Shown here: one piece after another, positions 24,210-32,425 of the stretch | How positions within the stretch are numbered: the stretch's first letter is position 1 | Layout: each line of letters starts with the position of its first letter | From: Streptomyces aidingensis | GTDB taxonomy: Bacteria > Actinomycetota > Actinomycetes > Streptomycetales > Streptomycetaceae | Length of the DNA stretch: 64,000 bases | NCBI RefSeq assembly: GCF_900112355.1 | Contig: NZ_FOLM01000009.1 | Coordinates: forward strand, 62,001 to 126,000 | Direction of reading: 5' to 3' | Translations under genes and position numbers: made by a program | The notes under the pieces: generated by a model | Told to the model about the DNA's origin: nothing | Database searches by the model: none | The model's input: only the letters and a program-made list of their open reading frames with translations

Positions 24210-24273
24210 AGAGGGGCAGCGGGCCGGGCAGGCCGGTCCGCGGACCGGAACCGACCCCAAGGAGAACCAGACG

Positions 24274-24729
24274 ATGTCCGCACGCATGAAGAACCCGGCC
24301 ACGGTGCTCCCGGAGGCCATGCAGGCGATCATGTCGCTGAACCAGGCGGTGGCCCAGGCAGGCGTGGAGCAGAGCACGCTGGAGCTGGTGCACCTGCGGG
24401 CCAGCCAGATCAACGGGTGCGCCTTCTGCGTGGACTACGGGGGCCGCAGCGCGCGCAAGGCGGGAGAGACCGAGGAGCGGCTGCTGCTGGTGTCGGCCTG
24501 GCGGGACGCCACCTGTTTCACCGAGGCCGAGCGCGCCGCCCTGGCGCTGGCCGAGTCCGTCACCCGGCTGAGCGACCGGTCCGACCCGGTGCCGGACCAG
24601 GTCTGGGACGAGGCCGCCAGGCACTACGGGGAGCGGCAGCTCGCCGCGCTGCTGCTGTGGATCTCCACCACCAATGTGTACAACCGGCTCAATGTGTCCA
24701 CCCGCCAGGAGCCGGGCTCCTGGGGCTGA
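24274..24729 (+). CDS. Carboxymuconolactone decarboxylase / AhpD-like protein
   Basis: The 151-aa helical protein belongs to the CMD family: LVHLRASQINGCAFCVDYGGRSARKAGETEERL contains the Cys-x-x-Cys pair (about residues 47-50) typical of AhpD-like thiol peroxidases. The following segment FTEAERAALALAESVT is also characteristic. It probably performs thiol-based peroxide or quinone chemistry in the cytoplasm. AAGGAG at 24259-24264 precedes ATG 24274 by 9 nt. Expression is predicted to depend on the divergent ECF41 sigma factor. Confidence 0.9.
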   Translation: MSARMKNPATVLPEAMQAIMSLNQAVAQAGVEQSTLELVHLRASQINGCAFCVDYGGRSARKAGETEERLLLVSAWRDATCFTEAERAALALAESVTRLSDRSDPVPDQVWDEAARHYGERQLAALLLWISTTNVYNRLNVSTRQEPGSWG

Positions 24730-24808
24730 GCACGGGGTCCCGGGACAGGGAGCCGCCGGCCGGGCGGCGCGACCGCCCGGCACGCGGCGGCTGTGCTGGG
24801 ATGGGGCC

Positions 24809-25240
24809 ATGTCTGATGCCTTCACCACACGGGTGATCGAGGTCGCCACCGGCAGCCGGGAGACCGTCCACGACATCACCGGGGAGTGCGAGAGCTTTCT
24901 GCGGGAGGCGGCGGCCGGGCGGGACGGGCTGCTGAACGTCTTCGCCCCGCACGCCACCATGGGGGTGGCGCTGATCGAGACCGGTTCGGGCAGCGACCAC
25001 GATCTGCTGGCCGCGCTGCGCGGACTGCTGCCGGCCGACGACCGCTGGCGGCACCGGCACGGCAGCCCGGGGCACGGCCGTGACCACGTGCTGCCGGCGA
25101 TCGTCCCGCCGCACGCCACCCTGCCGGTGACCGGGGGCCGGCTGGCGCTCGGCACCTGGCAGTCCGTCTGCCTGGTCGACACCAACGGCGACAACCCCCG
25201 CCGCCAGGTCCGCCTCTCCTTCCTCGGCCCGGCCCGCTGA
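24809..25240 (+). CDS. YjbQ family protein (UPF0047)
   Basis: This 143-aa protein matches the YjbQ family: ITGECESFLREAA, LLNVFAPHATMGVALIETG, then a WRH motif, HVLPAIVPPHATLPVTGGRLALGTWQSVCLVDTNGDNPRRQV. Members form trimers with a conserved His cluster; some show weak thiamine-phosphate synthase activity in vitro, but the cellular role is unknown. It is 79 bp downstream of the CMD gene on the same strand and may be co-transcribed. Confidence 0.9.
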   Translation: MSDAFTTRVIEVATGSRETVHDITGECESFLREAAAGRDGLLNVFAPHATMGVALIETGSGSDHDLLAALRGLLPADDRWRHRHGSPGHGRDHVLPAIVPPHATLPVTGGRLALGTWQSVCLVDTNGDNPRRQVRLSFLGPAR

Positions 25241-25430
25241 CGCGGGTGGAGTGGTTGGCGGGTGCACGTATATCCTGGGGGGCATCCCATGTGTTGTCGG
25301 CGCCGCGCGGTGCCGGACGGCGAGGAGGCCGGTCCGGGGCGCGGTGCCTTCGTCATGTCCGCGCACGCGCCCACCACCCCCGGGCGCGGCCCGGCGCGAC
25401 GAGCTGCGGACAAAGGAGCGGCCGACCGCC

Positions 25431-26930
25431 GTGAAGCGGATGTTCGTGGCCCCGGACCCGGGGCTGTTCCGGCTGCGGAACGCCACCCGAGCGGTGCTCG
25501 GCATCGGCCTGGCCGTCACGGTCACGGCCCTTGCCGGGCTTCCGCTGACCGCCTGCCTGACCGGCGGGCTGGCGGCCCTGCTGGCCCTGTTCACCGTCAC
25601 CGATCCCACCGTGCGCGGCCAGGCGGTCACCACCGCGCTGCTGCCCGCCGCGGGCCTGCCGGTGCTGGCCCTGGCCACCGCGGTGCAGTCGCAGCCGCCG
25701 GCCCGCGACGCCGCCTTTCTGGCCGTGGCCTTCGCCGGGGCATGGGCGCGGCGCTGGGGCCCGCGCGGCAACGCGCTGGGCATCTACGCCTTCATGACCT
25801 ACTTCGTGGTCCAGTTCCTGCGCGCCGGGCCGGACCGGCTTCCCGTCCTGGCCGCGGCGGTGCTGCTGGCGCTGGCGGCAGCGGCGCTGACGCGCTTCGT
25901 CCTGTGGCCGCTGGACCGCTCCTGCCCGCCGCCCGCGCCGCCCGCCGAGCGGGACGTGCCGGGGCTGCGCCGGGTCAGCCTGCGGCTCGCCTGGCAGACC
26001 ACCGCCGCCTGCGCCTTCGCCCTCGGCACGGGCCAGGCGGTGTCGGCGGACCGCTGGTACTGGGCGGTCGGCGCCGCCTGGTGGATCTTCGTCGGCACCG
26101 CCTCCCGGGGCGAGACCCTGGTACGCGGCTTCCGCCGGGTGACCGGCACGGTACTGGGCATCGGCGCCGGGCTGCCGGTGGCGCTGCCGGTGGACGGCGC
26201 GCCGCTGCCCACCGCGCTGCTGGCGGCGGCCTGCGTCTTCGGCGTCTTCTACACCGCGCCGCTGTCCTACTCCTGGATGATGTTCTTCGTCACCGTGCTG
26301 GTGGGCCTGCTCTACGGGCTGGTGGGGCTGCTGGACCCGGGGCTGTTCGCGCTCCGGCTGGCGGAGACGGCGGCCGGCGCGCTGGGCGCCGCACTGGCCG
26401 TGGCCCTGGTGCTGCCGGTGACCACGCACGCCGCCACCGTGGACTGGATCCACCGCGTCCTGGAGGGCGTGCGGGAGTGCGCGGCGCAGGCCGGCCGCCG
26501 CGCGGCCGGGGACACCGCCGCCGACCCGGCCCGGGCCGCCGCCGGGCTGGAGCCGTTGCTGGCCCGGGCCCGGGCGGCGCTGGCCCCGCTGCTGCATCCG
26601 CTGAACCCGCTGCGGGCCCGGCGGGCCCGCGCCCGCCGGATCATGGCGCTGCTGGACGAGTGCGCGGTGCGGGTGCGCGCGCTGGCCGGCGAACTCGCCG
26701 CCGCCCCGGCCGGGCCGGCCGGGGACGCCCGGGTGGCGGCGGCCTGCGTCCGGGTGGAGGCCGCGGTGGAGGCGCTGCTCGCCTCGGCCGAGCCGCCGCC
26801 GCCCGCGGCGGCCGGACCCGCCCCGCATCCGGTGCTGGCCCAGCTCCATGCCCTGGAGGAGGCCCTGGCCCGGCTGGCCGGCCCCCTGCACGCCCCGCCC
26901 CGCGCCCCGCTCACCGCCGCCCACGGCTGA
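25431..26930 (+). CDS. FUSC-family membrane protein
   Basis: The 499-aa protein has two hydrophobic blocks (about residues 15-165 and 185-325), each of several membrane spans, separated by a short charged loop and followed by a long Ala/Arg-rich helical cytoplasmic tail. The pattern (VSADRWYWAVGAAWWIFVGTASRGETLVRGFRRVTGTVLGIGAGLPVAL) is that of FUSC/aromatic-acid-exporter (AaeB/YccS-like) proteins. GTG 25431 is chosen with AAAGGAG 12 nt upstream; ATG 25440 is an alternative. Export of organic acids is a family inference only. A strong bidirectional terminator follows. Confidence 0.85.
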   Translation: MKRMFVAPDPGLFRLRNATRAVLGIGLAVTVTALAGLPLTACLTGGLAALLALFTVTDPTVRGQAVTTALLPAAGLPVLALATAVQSQPPARDAAFLAVAFAGAWARRWGPRGNALGIYAFMTYFVVQFLRAGPDRLPVLAAAVLLALAAAALTRFVLWPLDRSCPPPAPPAERDVPGLRRVSLRLAWQTTAACAFALGTGQAVSADRWYWAVGAAWWIFVGTASRGETLVRGFRRVTGTVLGIGAGLPVALPVDGAPLPTALLAAACVFGVFYTAPLSYSWMMFFVTVLVGLLYGLVGLLDPGLFALRLAETAAGALGAALAVALVLPVTTHAATVDWIHRVLEGVRECAAQAGRRAAGDTAADPARAAAGLEPLLARARAALAPLLHPLNPLRARRARARRIMALLDECAVRVRALAGELAAAPAGPAGDARVAAACVRVEAAVEALLASAEPPPPAAAGPAPHPVLAQLHALEEALARLAGPLHAPPRAPLTAAHG

Positions 26931-26987
26931 TCCGGCTCCACGCCCGGCCGCGGGCGGGGGCCGGGCGGCGCCGCGCGGCACAGCGAA

Positions 26988-27048
26988 GGGACGGTGCGGC
27001 GGAGTGGCCGACCGGAGCCCCGCGGTCGCCCCTCCGCCGCACCGTCCC
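26988..27048. terminator. Long hairpin terminator between convergent genes
   Basis: A perfect 17-bp stem pairs 26988-27004 with 27032-27048. The 27-base interior can itself form a second helix (GGCCGACCG with CGGTCGCC, one bulge). It lies between the FUSC gene and the chelatase-like gene and should stop transcription from both sides. Confidence 0.85.
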
Positions 27049-27099
27049 CGGGGACGCGGCGCTGTGGGTGCTGTGGTCGCCGGCTCGTCCGGCGAGTGG

Positions 27100-27981
27100 T
27101 CAGCGCACCTGTGCGGTGGACTGCTGCGGGCCGATGCCGAGCTTGGCGCTGTACGCCGCGACCAGCAGCTTGCCCACCGCCGGATAGGCGCCCAGCGGCT
27201 CCGCGGCCGGGCAGCCCGCCTCCTCGGCAGCCGCGGCCAGCAGGCCATCCGGGATCTCCGGGCCGATCAGGCACGGCGCCAGGGCGAGCTGCCGGGAACC
27301 GGCGGCCAGCAGCCGCTGCGCGGTGTCCGCCACGGAGCCCGCCCCGTCCAGCGCGGCGGCCAGCACCGGCACCGCCAGCCGGGCGGAGAGCAGCATGCCG
27401 GTGATCCCGGTGGCCTGCACGGCGTCCTCGCCGCCCAGGGTGGCCAGGATGATGCCGTCGGCCGCCGTGGTCACCGTGAACAGCCGGGCCCGGTCGGCGC
27501 GCGCCAGGCCCGCCTCGGACAGCCGGACGTGCACGGCCTCGGCCAGCAGCGGGTGCGGGCCGAGGACGTCGGTCAGCTCGGCGCCCGAGCCGCTGTTCAG
27601 CACCGCCTGGCGGATCAGCCGCAGCTGCGCGCTGTCCGGGCCGGTCAGCAGCGGCACCACCACGGCGGGCAGCTCGTCGGCCGCCTTGTCCCGGGGGGCG
27701 GCGAGCCGGGCCAGCACCTCCTGGAGCGGCGGGAACTCGTCGTCACCGCCCTCGGCGAAGCCGACCCGCGCGTTCAGTCCCGGCAGTTCGGCGCGCGCGA
27801 TGCTGAGCACCTCCTCCGCCAGGCTGCGGCTCTCCGCCGAGGGCGGGCCCGGGACCGCGAGGACCAGGGCCGGCGCACCCTCGGGGGCGGTCACCGGCTC
27901 CGGACGGCGATGGCGTCCGGGCTGGCGGGGACGTGGCATGCGTACGGGCAGGCCCTGTTCGGGGCCGGTGGGGGAGCTCAT
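27100..27981 (-). CDS. CbiX/sirohydrochlorin-chelatase-like protein without the usual histidines
   Basis: The 293-aa protein has the duplicated alpha/beta layout of class II chelatases: ALVLAVPGPPSAESRSLAEEVLSIA at the N-terminus, VVVPLLTGPDSAQL, then a second half with FTVTTAADGIILATLGGED and a similar ALAPCLIGPEIPDG segment. In active CbiX/SirB enzymes the first segment is HGSRDP and the second contains GYH; here both metal-binding His residues are replaced. It may bind another ligand or be catalytically inactive. ATG 27981 is preceded by TAACAT 8 nt upstream, suggesting a leaderless message. No other sirohaem or cobalamin gene is nearby. Confidence 0.78.
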   Translation of the reverse strand: MSSPTGPEQGLPVRMPRPRQPGRHRRPEPVTAPEGAPALVLAVPGPPSAESRSLAEEVLSIARAELPGLNARVGFAEGGDDEFPPLQEVLARLAAPRDKAADELPAVVVPLLTGPDSAQLRLIRQAVLNSGSGAELTDVLGPHPLLAEAVHVRLSEAGLARADRARLFTVTTAADGIILATLGGEDAVQATGITGMLLSARLAVPVLAAALDGAGSVADTAQRLLAAGSRQLALAPCLIGPEIPDGLLAAAAEEAGCPAAEPLGAYPAVGKLLVAAYSAKLGIGPQQSTAQVR

Positions 27982-28159
27982 GTCGCCGCATGTTAGTGCC
28001 TTGATGCGCTTGGCTGTTCGGCCGGGGTAGGGGAGTCCGGATCTGTCCTGATTTATCCTGCCGCCCTTCGGTGCTCCGGCGTGTCGGCGCCGGGAAAGTC
28101 CGGCATATTTCGGCCATTGCCGCAAAACCTGGCGCGGAAGCCGCCGCGGCGCGGCAGTT

Positions 28160-29245
28160 TCACCGGCGGCTGCCGTCCGGCCCGGGCCGGACGTCGTCCT
28201 TCCCGCCGCGCAGCAGCAGCAGACGGGGGTCGGCGGGCAGCCGCGGGGCGCCCCGGGCCAGGCCCGCGGCCAGCAGCAGGGCGCCGTCCAGCGGATCGCC
28301 GGCCGGCGCCGTGACGGCGGCCCGCGGCAGGGCCGCGGCGAGCGCCGCGCGCAGCGGGACCAGCAGCGGCTCGCCCAGCTTCAGCAGCCCGCCGGTCAGC
28401 GCCACCCGAACCCCGTCCGCCCCGTCCGCCCTGTCCGCCCCGTCCGCCCCGTCGGCACCGTCCGTCGTGTCCGCCCCGGCCGGGCAGACGGCCGCGGCGC
28501 TGTCCGCGGCATGGCGCGCCGCCCGCCGCAGAATGCCGGCCGACACCGGATCGCCGCCGCCCGCACAGTCCGCCACCTCCGGGGCGAACGACGCCAGCAC
28601 GGCCGGACGGTCGGTGCGGGGATAGAGCCGCCCGGGCAGTTCCTCCGGCGGGCCGAGGCGTTCCCGCGCGCGGCCCAGCAGCGCGGCCGAGCCGCCCGGC
28701 CGGCCGTCGTGGGCGCGCAGCGCGGCCTCCAGACCGGCCCGGCCGATCCAGGCGCCGCCCCCGCAGTCGCCCAGCAGATGCCCCCAGCCGTCCGCCCGCC
28801 GCCAGCGGCGCAGATCGGTGCCCACGGCGATCAGCCCGGTGCCGGCCGCCACCACGGCGCCCGGCCGTTCGCCGAGCGCCCCGGCATAGGCGGTGACGGC
28901 GTCGGCGGCCAGCGCCAGCCGGTGCGTGCCCAGCCGGCCGGCCAGTGCGGCGGGGAGTTCGGCGCGGAGCCGGCCGCCCAGCGTGGCCATGCCCGCCGCG
29001 CCCACGCACACCGCGGCGACGGGCGGGTCCCCCGCCGCCGCGCGCAGCCGGCCGGCCGCGGACAGCAGCCGGTCCAGCAGCTCTCCGGCGTCGATGCCGG
29101 CCGGGCCGGTGGGGACCGGCGGCGCGGTCACCGGCTCGCCGGCCCGCTCCGGCCGGCCGGCCGCGCCGGCCCGGGCCAGCGCGACCCGCAGCCCGGAGCC
29201 GCCGGAATCCGCTCCCAGTACCCACCACGGCCCGGCACCGGCCAC
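28160..29245 (-). CDS. BadF/BadG-type ATPase, probable N-acetylglucosamine kinase
   Basis: The 361-aa protein has the ASKHA/actin-like ATPase fold of the BadF/BcrA group: phosphate loop LGADSGGSGLRVAL near residue 10, AVCVGAAGMATLGG, the AGTGLIAVGTDL phosphate-2 motif and GHLLGDCGGGAWIGRAGL. The closest functional relatives in actinomycetes are sugar kinases such as GlcNAc kinase. An Asp/Gly/Ala low-complexity stretch encoded by 9-bp repeats interrupts the C-terminal part (about residues 256-278). No transporter or other sugar gene lies beside it, so substrate is uncertain. Confidence 0.8.
   Translation of the reverse strand: MAGAGPWWVLGADSGGSGLRVALARAGAAGRPERAGEPVTAPPVPTGPAGIDAGELLDRLLSAAGRLRAAAGDPPVAAVCVGAAGMATLGGRLRAELPAALAGRLGTHRLALAADAVTAYAGALGERPGAVVAAGTGLIAVGTDLRRWRRADGWGHLLGDCGGGAWIGRAGLEAALRAHDGRPGGSAALLGRARERLGPPEELPGRLYPRTDRPAVLASFAPEVADCAGGGDPVSAGILRRAARHAADSAAAVCPAGADTTDGADGADGADRADGADGVRVALTGGLLKLGEPLLVPLRAALAAALPRAAVTAPAGDPLDGALLLAAGLARGAPRLPADPRLLLLRGGKDDVRPGPDGSRR
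28411..28476 (-). repeat. 9-bp tandem repeats inside the sugar-kinase gene
   Basis: About seven in-frame copies of a CCGTCCGCC-like 9-mer encode a Gly-Ala-Asp run. Multiples of 9 bp keep the frame, so copy number can vary without disrupting the protein. Confidence 0.65.
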
Positions 29246-29346
29246 CGCACCAGCCTCCCTGACCCGACTTCCGTACCGCGCGACGCCCCGGTGACGCTAC
29301 CCGCCGCCCGGTCCCGCCACGCGCGGCACGCCGCGGCGGGCCGGGC

Positions 29347-30024
29347 TCAGGGCAGGCGCCAGTCGACGGGCGCGGCGCCCTGCTCGGCGAGCAGGGCGTT
29401 GGCCCGGCTGAACGGGCGGGAGCCGAAGAAGCCGCGGTCCGCGGACATCGGCGAGGGGTGCGCCGACTCCACCGTGGGCACCGCCCCCAGCAGCGGGCGC
29501 AGACCGCGCGCGTCCCGTCCCCACAGAATCGCCACCAGCGGCTTGCCGCGCGCCGCCAGCGCCCGGATGGCCTGCTCGGTGACCTCTTCCCAGCCCTTGC
29601 CCCGGTGCGCGCCGGGGCGGCGCGGAGCGGTGGTGAGCGCCCTGTTGAGCAGCAGCACGCCCTGCTCGGTCCATGGCGTGAGGTCGCCGTTGGAGGGCCG
29701 GGGCAGACCCAGATCGGTGTGCAGCTCCCGGAAGATGTTCTCCAGGCTGCCCGGCAGCGGACGGACCTCGGGGGCGACGGAGAAGCTCAGGCCGACGGCG
29801 TGCCCGGGGGTCGGATAGGGATCCTGGCCCATGATGAGCACCCGGACACTGTCGAAGGGCTGCTGGAAGGCGCGCAGGATATTGGCCCCGGACGGCAGAT
29901 AGGTGCGTCCGGCGGCGACCTCCTGGCGCAGGAAGCCGCCCATCGCCGTGATCCGCGCGGACACCGGCTCCAGCGCCTTGGCCCAGCCTTCCTCGACGAT
30001 CTCGTGCAAGGGTCGTGATGCCAC
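29347..30024 (-). CDS. ung: Uracil-DNA glycosylase family 1
   Basis: The 225-aa enzyme removes uracil from DNA as the first step of base excision repair. Diagnostic motifs are MGQDPYP with the catalytic Asp at residue 68, the Phe stacking region GLSFSV, LLLNRALT and the leucine-loop motif HPSPMSADRGFFGSRPF with His 189. Length matches the Ung family. The start is GTG 30024. It stands alone between the sugar-kinase gene and the glycan locus. Confidence 0.96.
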   Translation of the reverse strand: MASRPLHEIVEEGWAKALEPVSARITAMGGFLRQEVAAGRTYLPSGANILRAFQQPFDSVRVLIMGQDPYPTPGHAVGLSFSVAPEVRPLPGSLENIFRELHTDLGLPRPSNGDLTPWTEQGVLLLNRALTTAPRRPGAHRGKGWEEVTEQAIRALAARGKPLVAILWGRDARGLRPLLGAVPTVESAHPSPMSADRGFFGSRPFSRANALLAEQGAAPVDWRLP

Positions 30025-30070
30025 GGTCCGTCACCCTACTGGCCCAGCGGCGGTCCGGTTCAATCCGGCT

Positions 30071-30100
30071 GCCGGGGCCCGGCATCGCCCGGTCCCCGGC
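30071..30100 (-). terminator. Hairpin downstream of the minus-strand glycan operon
   Basis: GCCGGGG at 30071-30077 pairs with CCCCGGC at 30094-30100. A second palindrome CCCGGTC-A-GACCGGG overlaps the stop codon of the glycosyltransferase gene at 30132-30146. Together they probably end the operon before ung. Confidence 0.45.
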
Positions 30101-30136
30101 TCCGGCTGCTCCGGCCGCTGCGACTGCTCGGCCCGG

Positions 30137-32425
30137 TCAGACCGGGGCGGGGGCGCGGCCGGCCCCGGCCGTGAGCAGTCCGGTCCAGGCGGCGGCCACC
30201 GTCTCCAGGGAGTACGCCTCGCGCACCTGACGGCGTGCCAGGGCGCCGGCCCGTTCCCAGCCGTCCTCCGCCAGCGCCGCGATCGCCTCGGCCATCGCGG
30301 CCGGGGAGTCGTGGATCCAGCGCCGGTCGTAGATGGCGTCCGAGCCCGGCCAGGGCAGCAGCGCCGGGACCGCGCCCGAGGCCATGCCCTCGGCGGGGGA
30401 CAGATGGAAGCTCTCGTCGTCGCTGACCGACAGCACAAAGCCGATCCGCCGCAGCCAGCTCGCCACATCGGGGCCGAACTCGTCGAACACCACCGCCCCG
30501 TCCAGCAGCGGATCGCCCTGGATCCGGCGCAGCACCGGGTCGTAGGCGTCCCGCTCCTCCGGCTTGTTCCAGATCCACCAGTAGTCCCACGGCATCTTGG
30601 ACTTCACCGAGAGCTGCCAGCGCGGATCGCGGGCGCGCAGCGCGGCCAGCACCTCGATGCCCAGGTCGAGCCGCTTGCGCGCCGGGGCGATGCCGATCAT
30701 GCCCAGCCGGAACCGGGCGTCGGCGGTCTTGGCCCGGTCGAGCTGCCCGGCGTCCACCCAGTTGGGCACGGTGACCAGCTTCTCCGGTGGCCAGCCGGTG
30801 CGTTCCAGGGCCAGCGCGGTGTAGTGCGGGCTGACGCAGATCACCCGGTCCACCGCGTCGATGTCCACCTGGCGCGGCCAGTCGGCGTACAGCTCGAAGC
30901 GGTGCAGCCGGACCAGCAGCCGGCTGCCCGGACGCTTGTGCCTGCTGTACCAGACGGCCGCCGGGCCGCACCACTCCACCAGCACCACATCGGCCCATCC
31001 GGCCAGTTCCCGGCTGCGCCGCGGATCGTGCCGGGACAGGGCCGGCCAGTCGTCCACCCGGATCTCGGTGCCGGGCAGCGCCCGGACCGCGTCCAGCAGC
31101 TTGTCCAGGAACTTCAGATCGTGCCCGGCCACCCCGATGCGCAGCGGGCGCGGCCGGCCGCGCAGCGCGGCGGGCGGGGGCGGGAAGGCGCGGTCCAGCA
31201 GGGCGCGCAGCCGCTGCGCGGCCCTCTCCAGGGTGAAGCCGGCGGCGGCCCGGCGGCACCGGGCGGCGGCCGTGCGGTAGACCTCCGGGGAGCGGACGGC
31301 GTGCGCCAGGGCCCCGGCGGCGTCGGCGGTCAGGCCCCGGCCGGGCACGAACAGCGGATAGTCCGCGCCCAGCAGCGTCTCGTGCGCCGGGGTGCGGTTG
31401 AGCAGCACCGGCAGCCCGAGGCTGCCGAACTCCAGCACCTTGGTGGAGAGTTCCAGGCTGGCGTCCAGCTCGGGGCGGCGCCAGCCGAGGCCGATGTGGC
31501 AGCCCGCAGCGGTGCGCATGGCGTCCTCGCGGCCCATGCCGCCGTGGTGCACCACCCCGGGGGCGGTGTGCAGCGCGCGGGCCATCCGGTCGTGGTAGTC
31601 CGGGTCGTCCGGCACCCGGTGGATCTTGTCGCCCACGGTGTGCAGTTCGGCGCGCACGCCGCGGGCGGCGAGCTCGGCGGGCAGCCCGGTCATCTCCAGG
31701 GTGTTCCACTGCGGTGCGAACTTGCCGGTGTAGACCAGGCGCACGGGGTCCCCGGCGGCCTCCCGGGGGCCGGTGCCGGTGCCGGTGTCGCTGCCGGTAT
31801 CGGTGCCGGTGCCCGGGCCGGGCGCGGGGACGCTGGGCGGGTACAGGACGCACTTGCCGCAGGCGTCCGGCACCCAGGTCTCCAGGAAGCAGCGCATCTC
31901 CTCGGTCTGGCAGAGCAGATGGCGGGCGGCGCGGGCGATCCGGCCCAGCGCTTCGGCGTCCCCGGGCGTCATCTCGGCCGCCGACTGCGGGATGTCGGTG
32001 AGATAGGCCCAGATCCGCCCGTCGAACCGGCCGTCCGCCACCACCTGCTCCACCAGCCGCCGGCCGCGCAGCACCAGCAGGTCGCAGGGGTCCTCCTCGT
32101 CCAGCCGCACCAGCCGGCCGGAGGCCCGGCGCGGCGAGAGCGGATTCTCGTGCGGGGACGGGCCGGGCAGCACGGTGATGCCCGGCAGGGCGGCGATCGG
32201 GTCGGTGAGCCGTCCGGTCCGCACCGGGGCCTTGAGCAGCAGCCGGCCGCGGCAGCCGGCCAGCGACAGGGCCTGCATCATGGCCTGCGCCCAGATGGCG
32301 GAGCCGTCCAGCAGATTGAGGTCCACGTCCCCGTAGACCAGGGCGTCGGGGGCGCCGTTCCCGGTCCGGTACGGGTACGGGGAATCCGGCCGGCTTGCGG
32401 GGCCGGCGGGGCTGGTGGAGGTCAT
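30137..32425 (-). CDS. Two-domain glycosyltransferase
   Basis: The 762-aa product appears to hold two GT-B-type units. The first (about residues 25-425) opens with ALVYGDVDLNLLDGSAIWAQAMMQAL and has VRLVYTGKFAPQWNTLEMTGLP and DASLELSTKVLEFGSLGLPVLL, typical of a GT4-like C-terminal nucleotide-sugar site. The second (about 430-750) begins RPLRIGVAGHDLKFLDKLL and has VRLHRFELYADWP, VPNWVDAGQLDR and DESFHLSPAEGMASGAVPALL. A Gly/Thr-rich linker of 6-bp repeats lies near residues 198-220. No membrane span or signal peptide is present. It overlaps the preceding gene by 4 bp and would add one or two sugars to a cell-surface glycan (inferred). Confidence 0.82.
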   Translation of the reverse strand: MTSTSPAGPASRPDSPYPYRTGNGAPDALVYGDVDLNLLDGSAIWAQAMMQALSLAGCRGRLLLKAPVRTGRLTDPIAALPGITVLPGPSPHENPLSPRRASGRLVRLDEEDPCDLLVLRGRRLVEQVVADGRFDGRIWAYLTDIPQSAAEMTPGDAEALGRIARAARHLLCQTEEMRCFLETWVPDACGKCVLYPPSVPAPGPGTGTDTGSDTGTGTGPREAAGDPVRLVYTGKFAPQWNTLEMTGLPAELAARGVRAELHTVGDKIHRVPDDPDYHDRMARALHTAPGVVHHGGMGREDAMRTAAGCHIGLGWRRPELDASLELSTKVLEFGSLGLPVLLNRTPAHETLLGADYPLFVPGRGLTADAAGALAHAVRSPEVYRTAAARCRRAAAGFTLERAAQRLRALLDRAFPPPPAALRGRPRPLRIGVAGHDLKFLDKLLDAVRALPGTEIRVDDWPALSRHDPRRSRELAGWADVVLVEWCGPAAVWYSRHKRPGSRLLVRLHRFELYADWPRQVDIDAVDRVICVSPHYTALALERTGWPPEKLVTVPNWVDAGQLDRAKTADARFRLGMIGIAPARKRLDLGIEVLAALRARDPRWQLSVKSKMPWDYWWIWNKPEERDAYDPVLRRIQGDPLLDGAVVFDEFGPDVASWLRRIGFVLSVSDDESFHLSPAEGMASGAVPALLPWPGSDAIYDRRWIHDSPAAMAEAIAALAEDGWERAGALARRQVREAYSLETVAAAWTGLLTAGAGRAPAPV
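31770..31820 (-). repeat. GGTGCC-type hexanucleotide repeats in the glycosyltransferase linker
   Basis: About eight imperfect copies of a 6-mer encode a Gly-Thr/Asp-Thr-Gly run within the first half of the two-domain glycosyltransferase. Six-base units keep the reading frame. Confidence 0.6.

Noticed and set aside
30137..32425. Hexanucleotide G/C repeats as a phase-variable switch
   Set aside because: Units are six bases and imperfect, so slippage would keep the frame and only change linker length.
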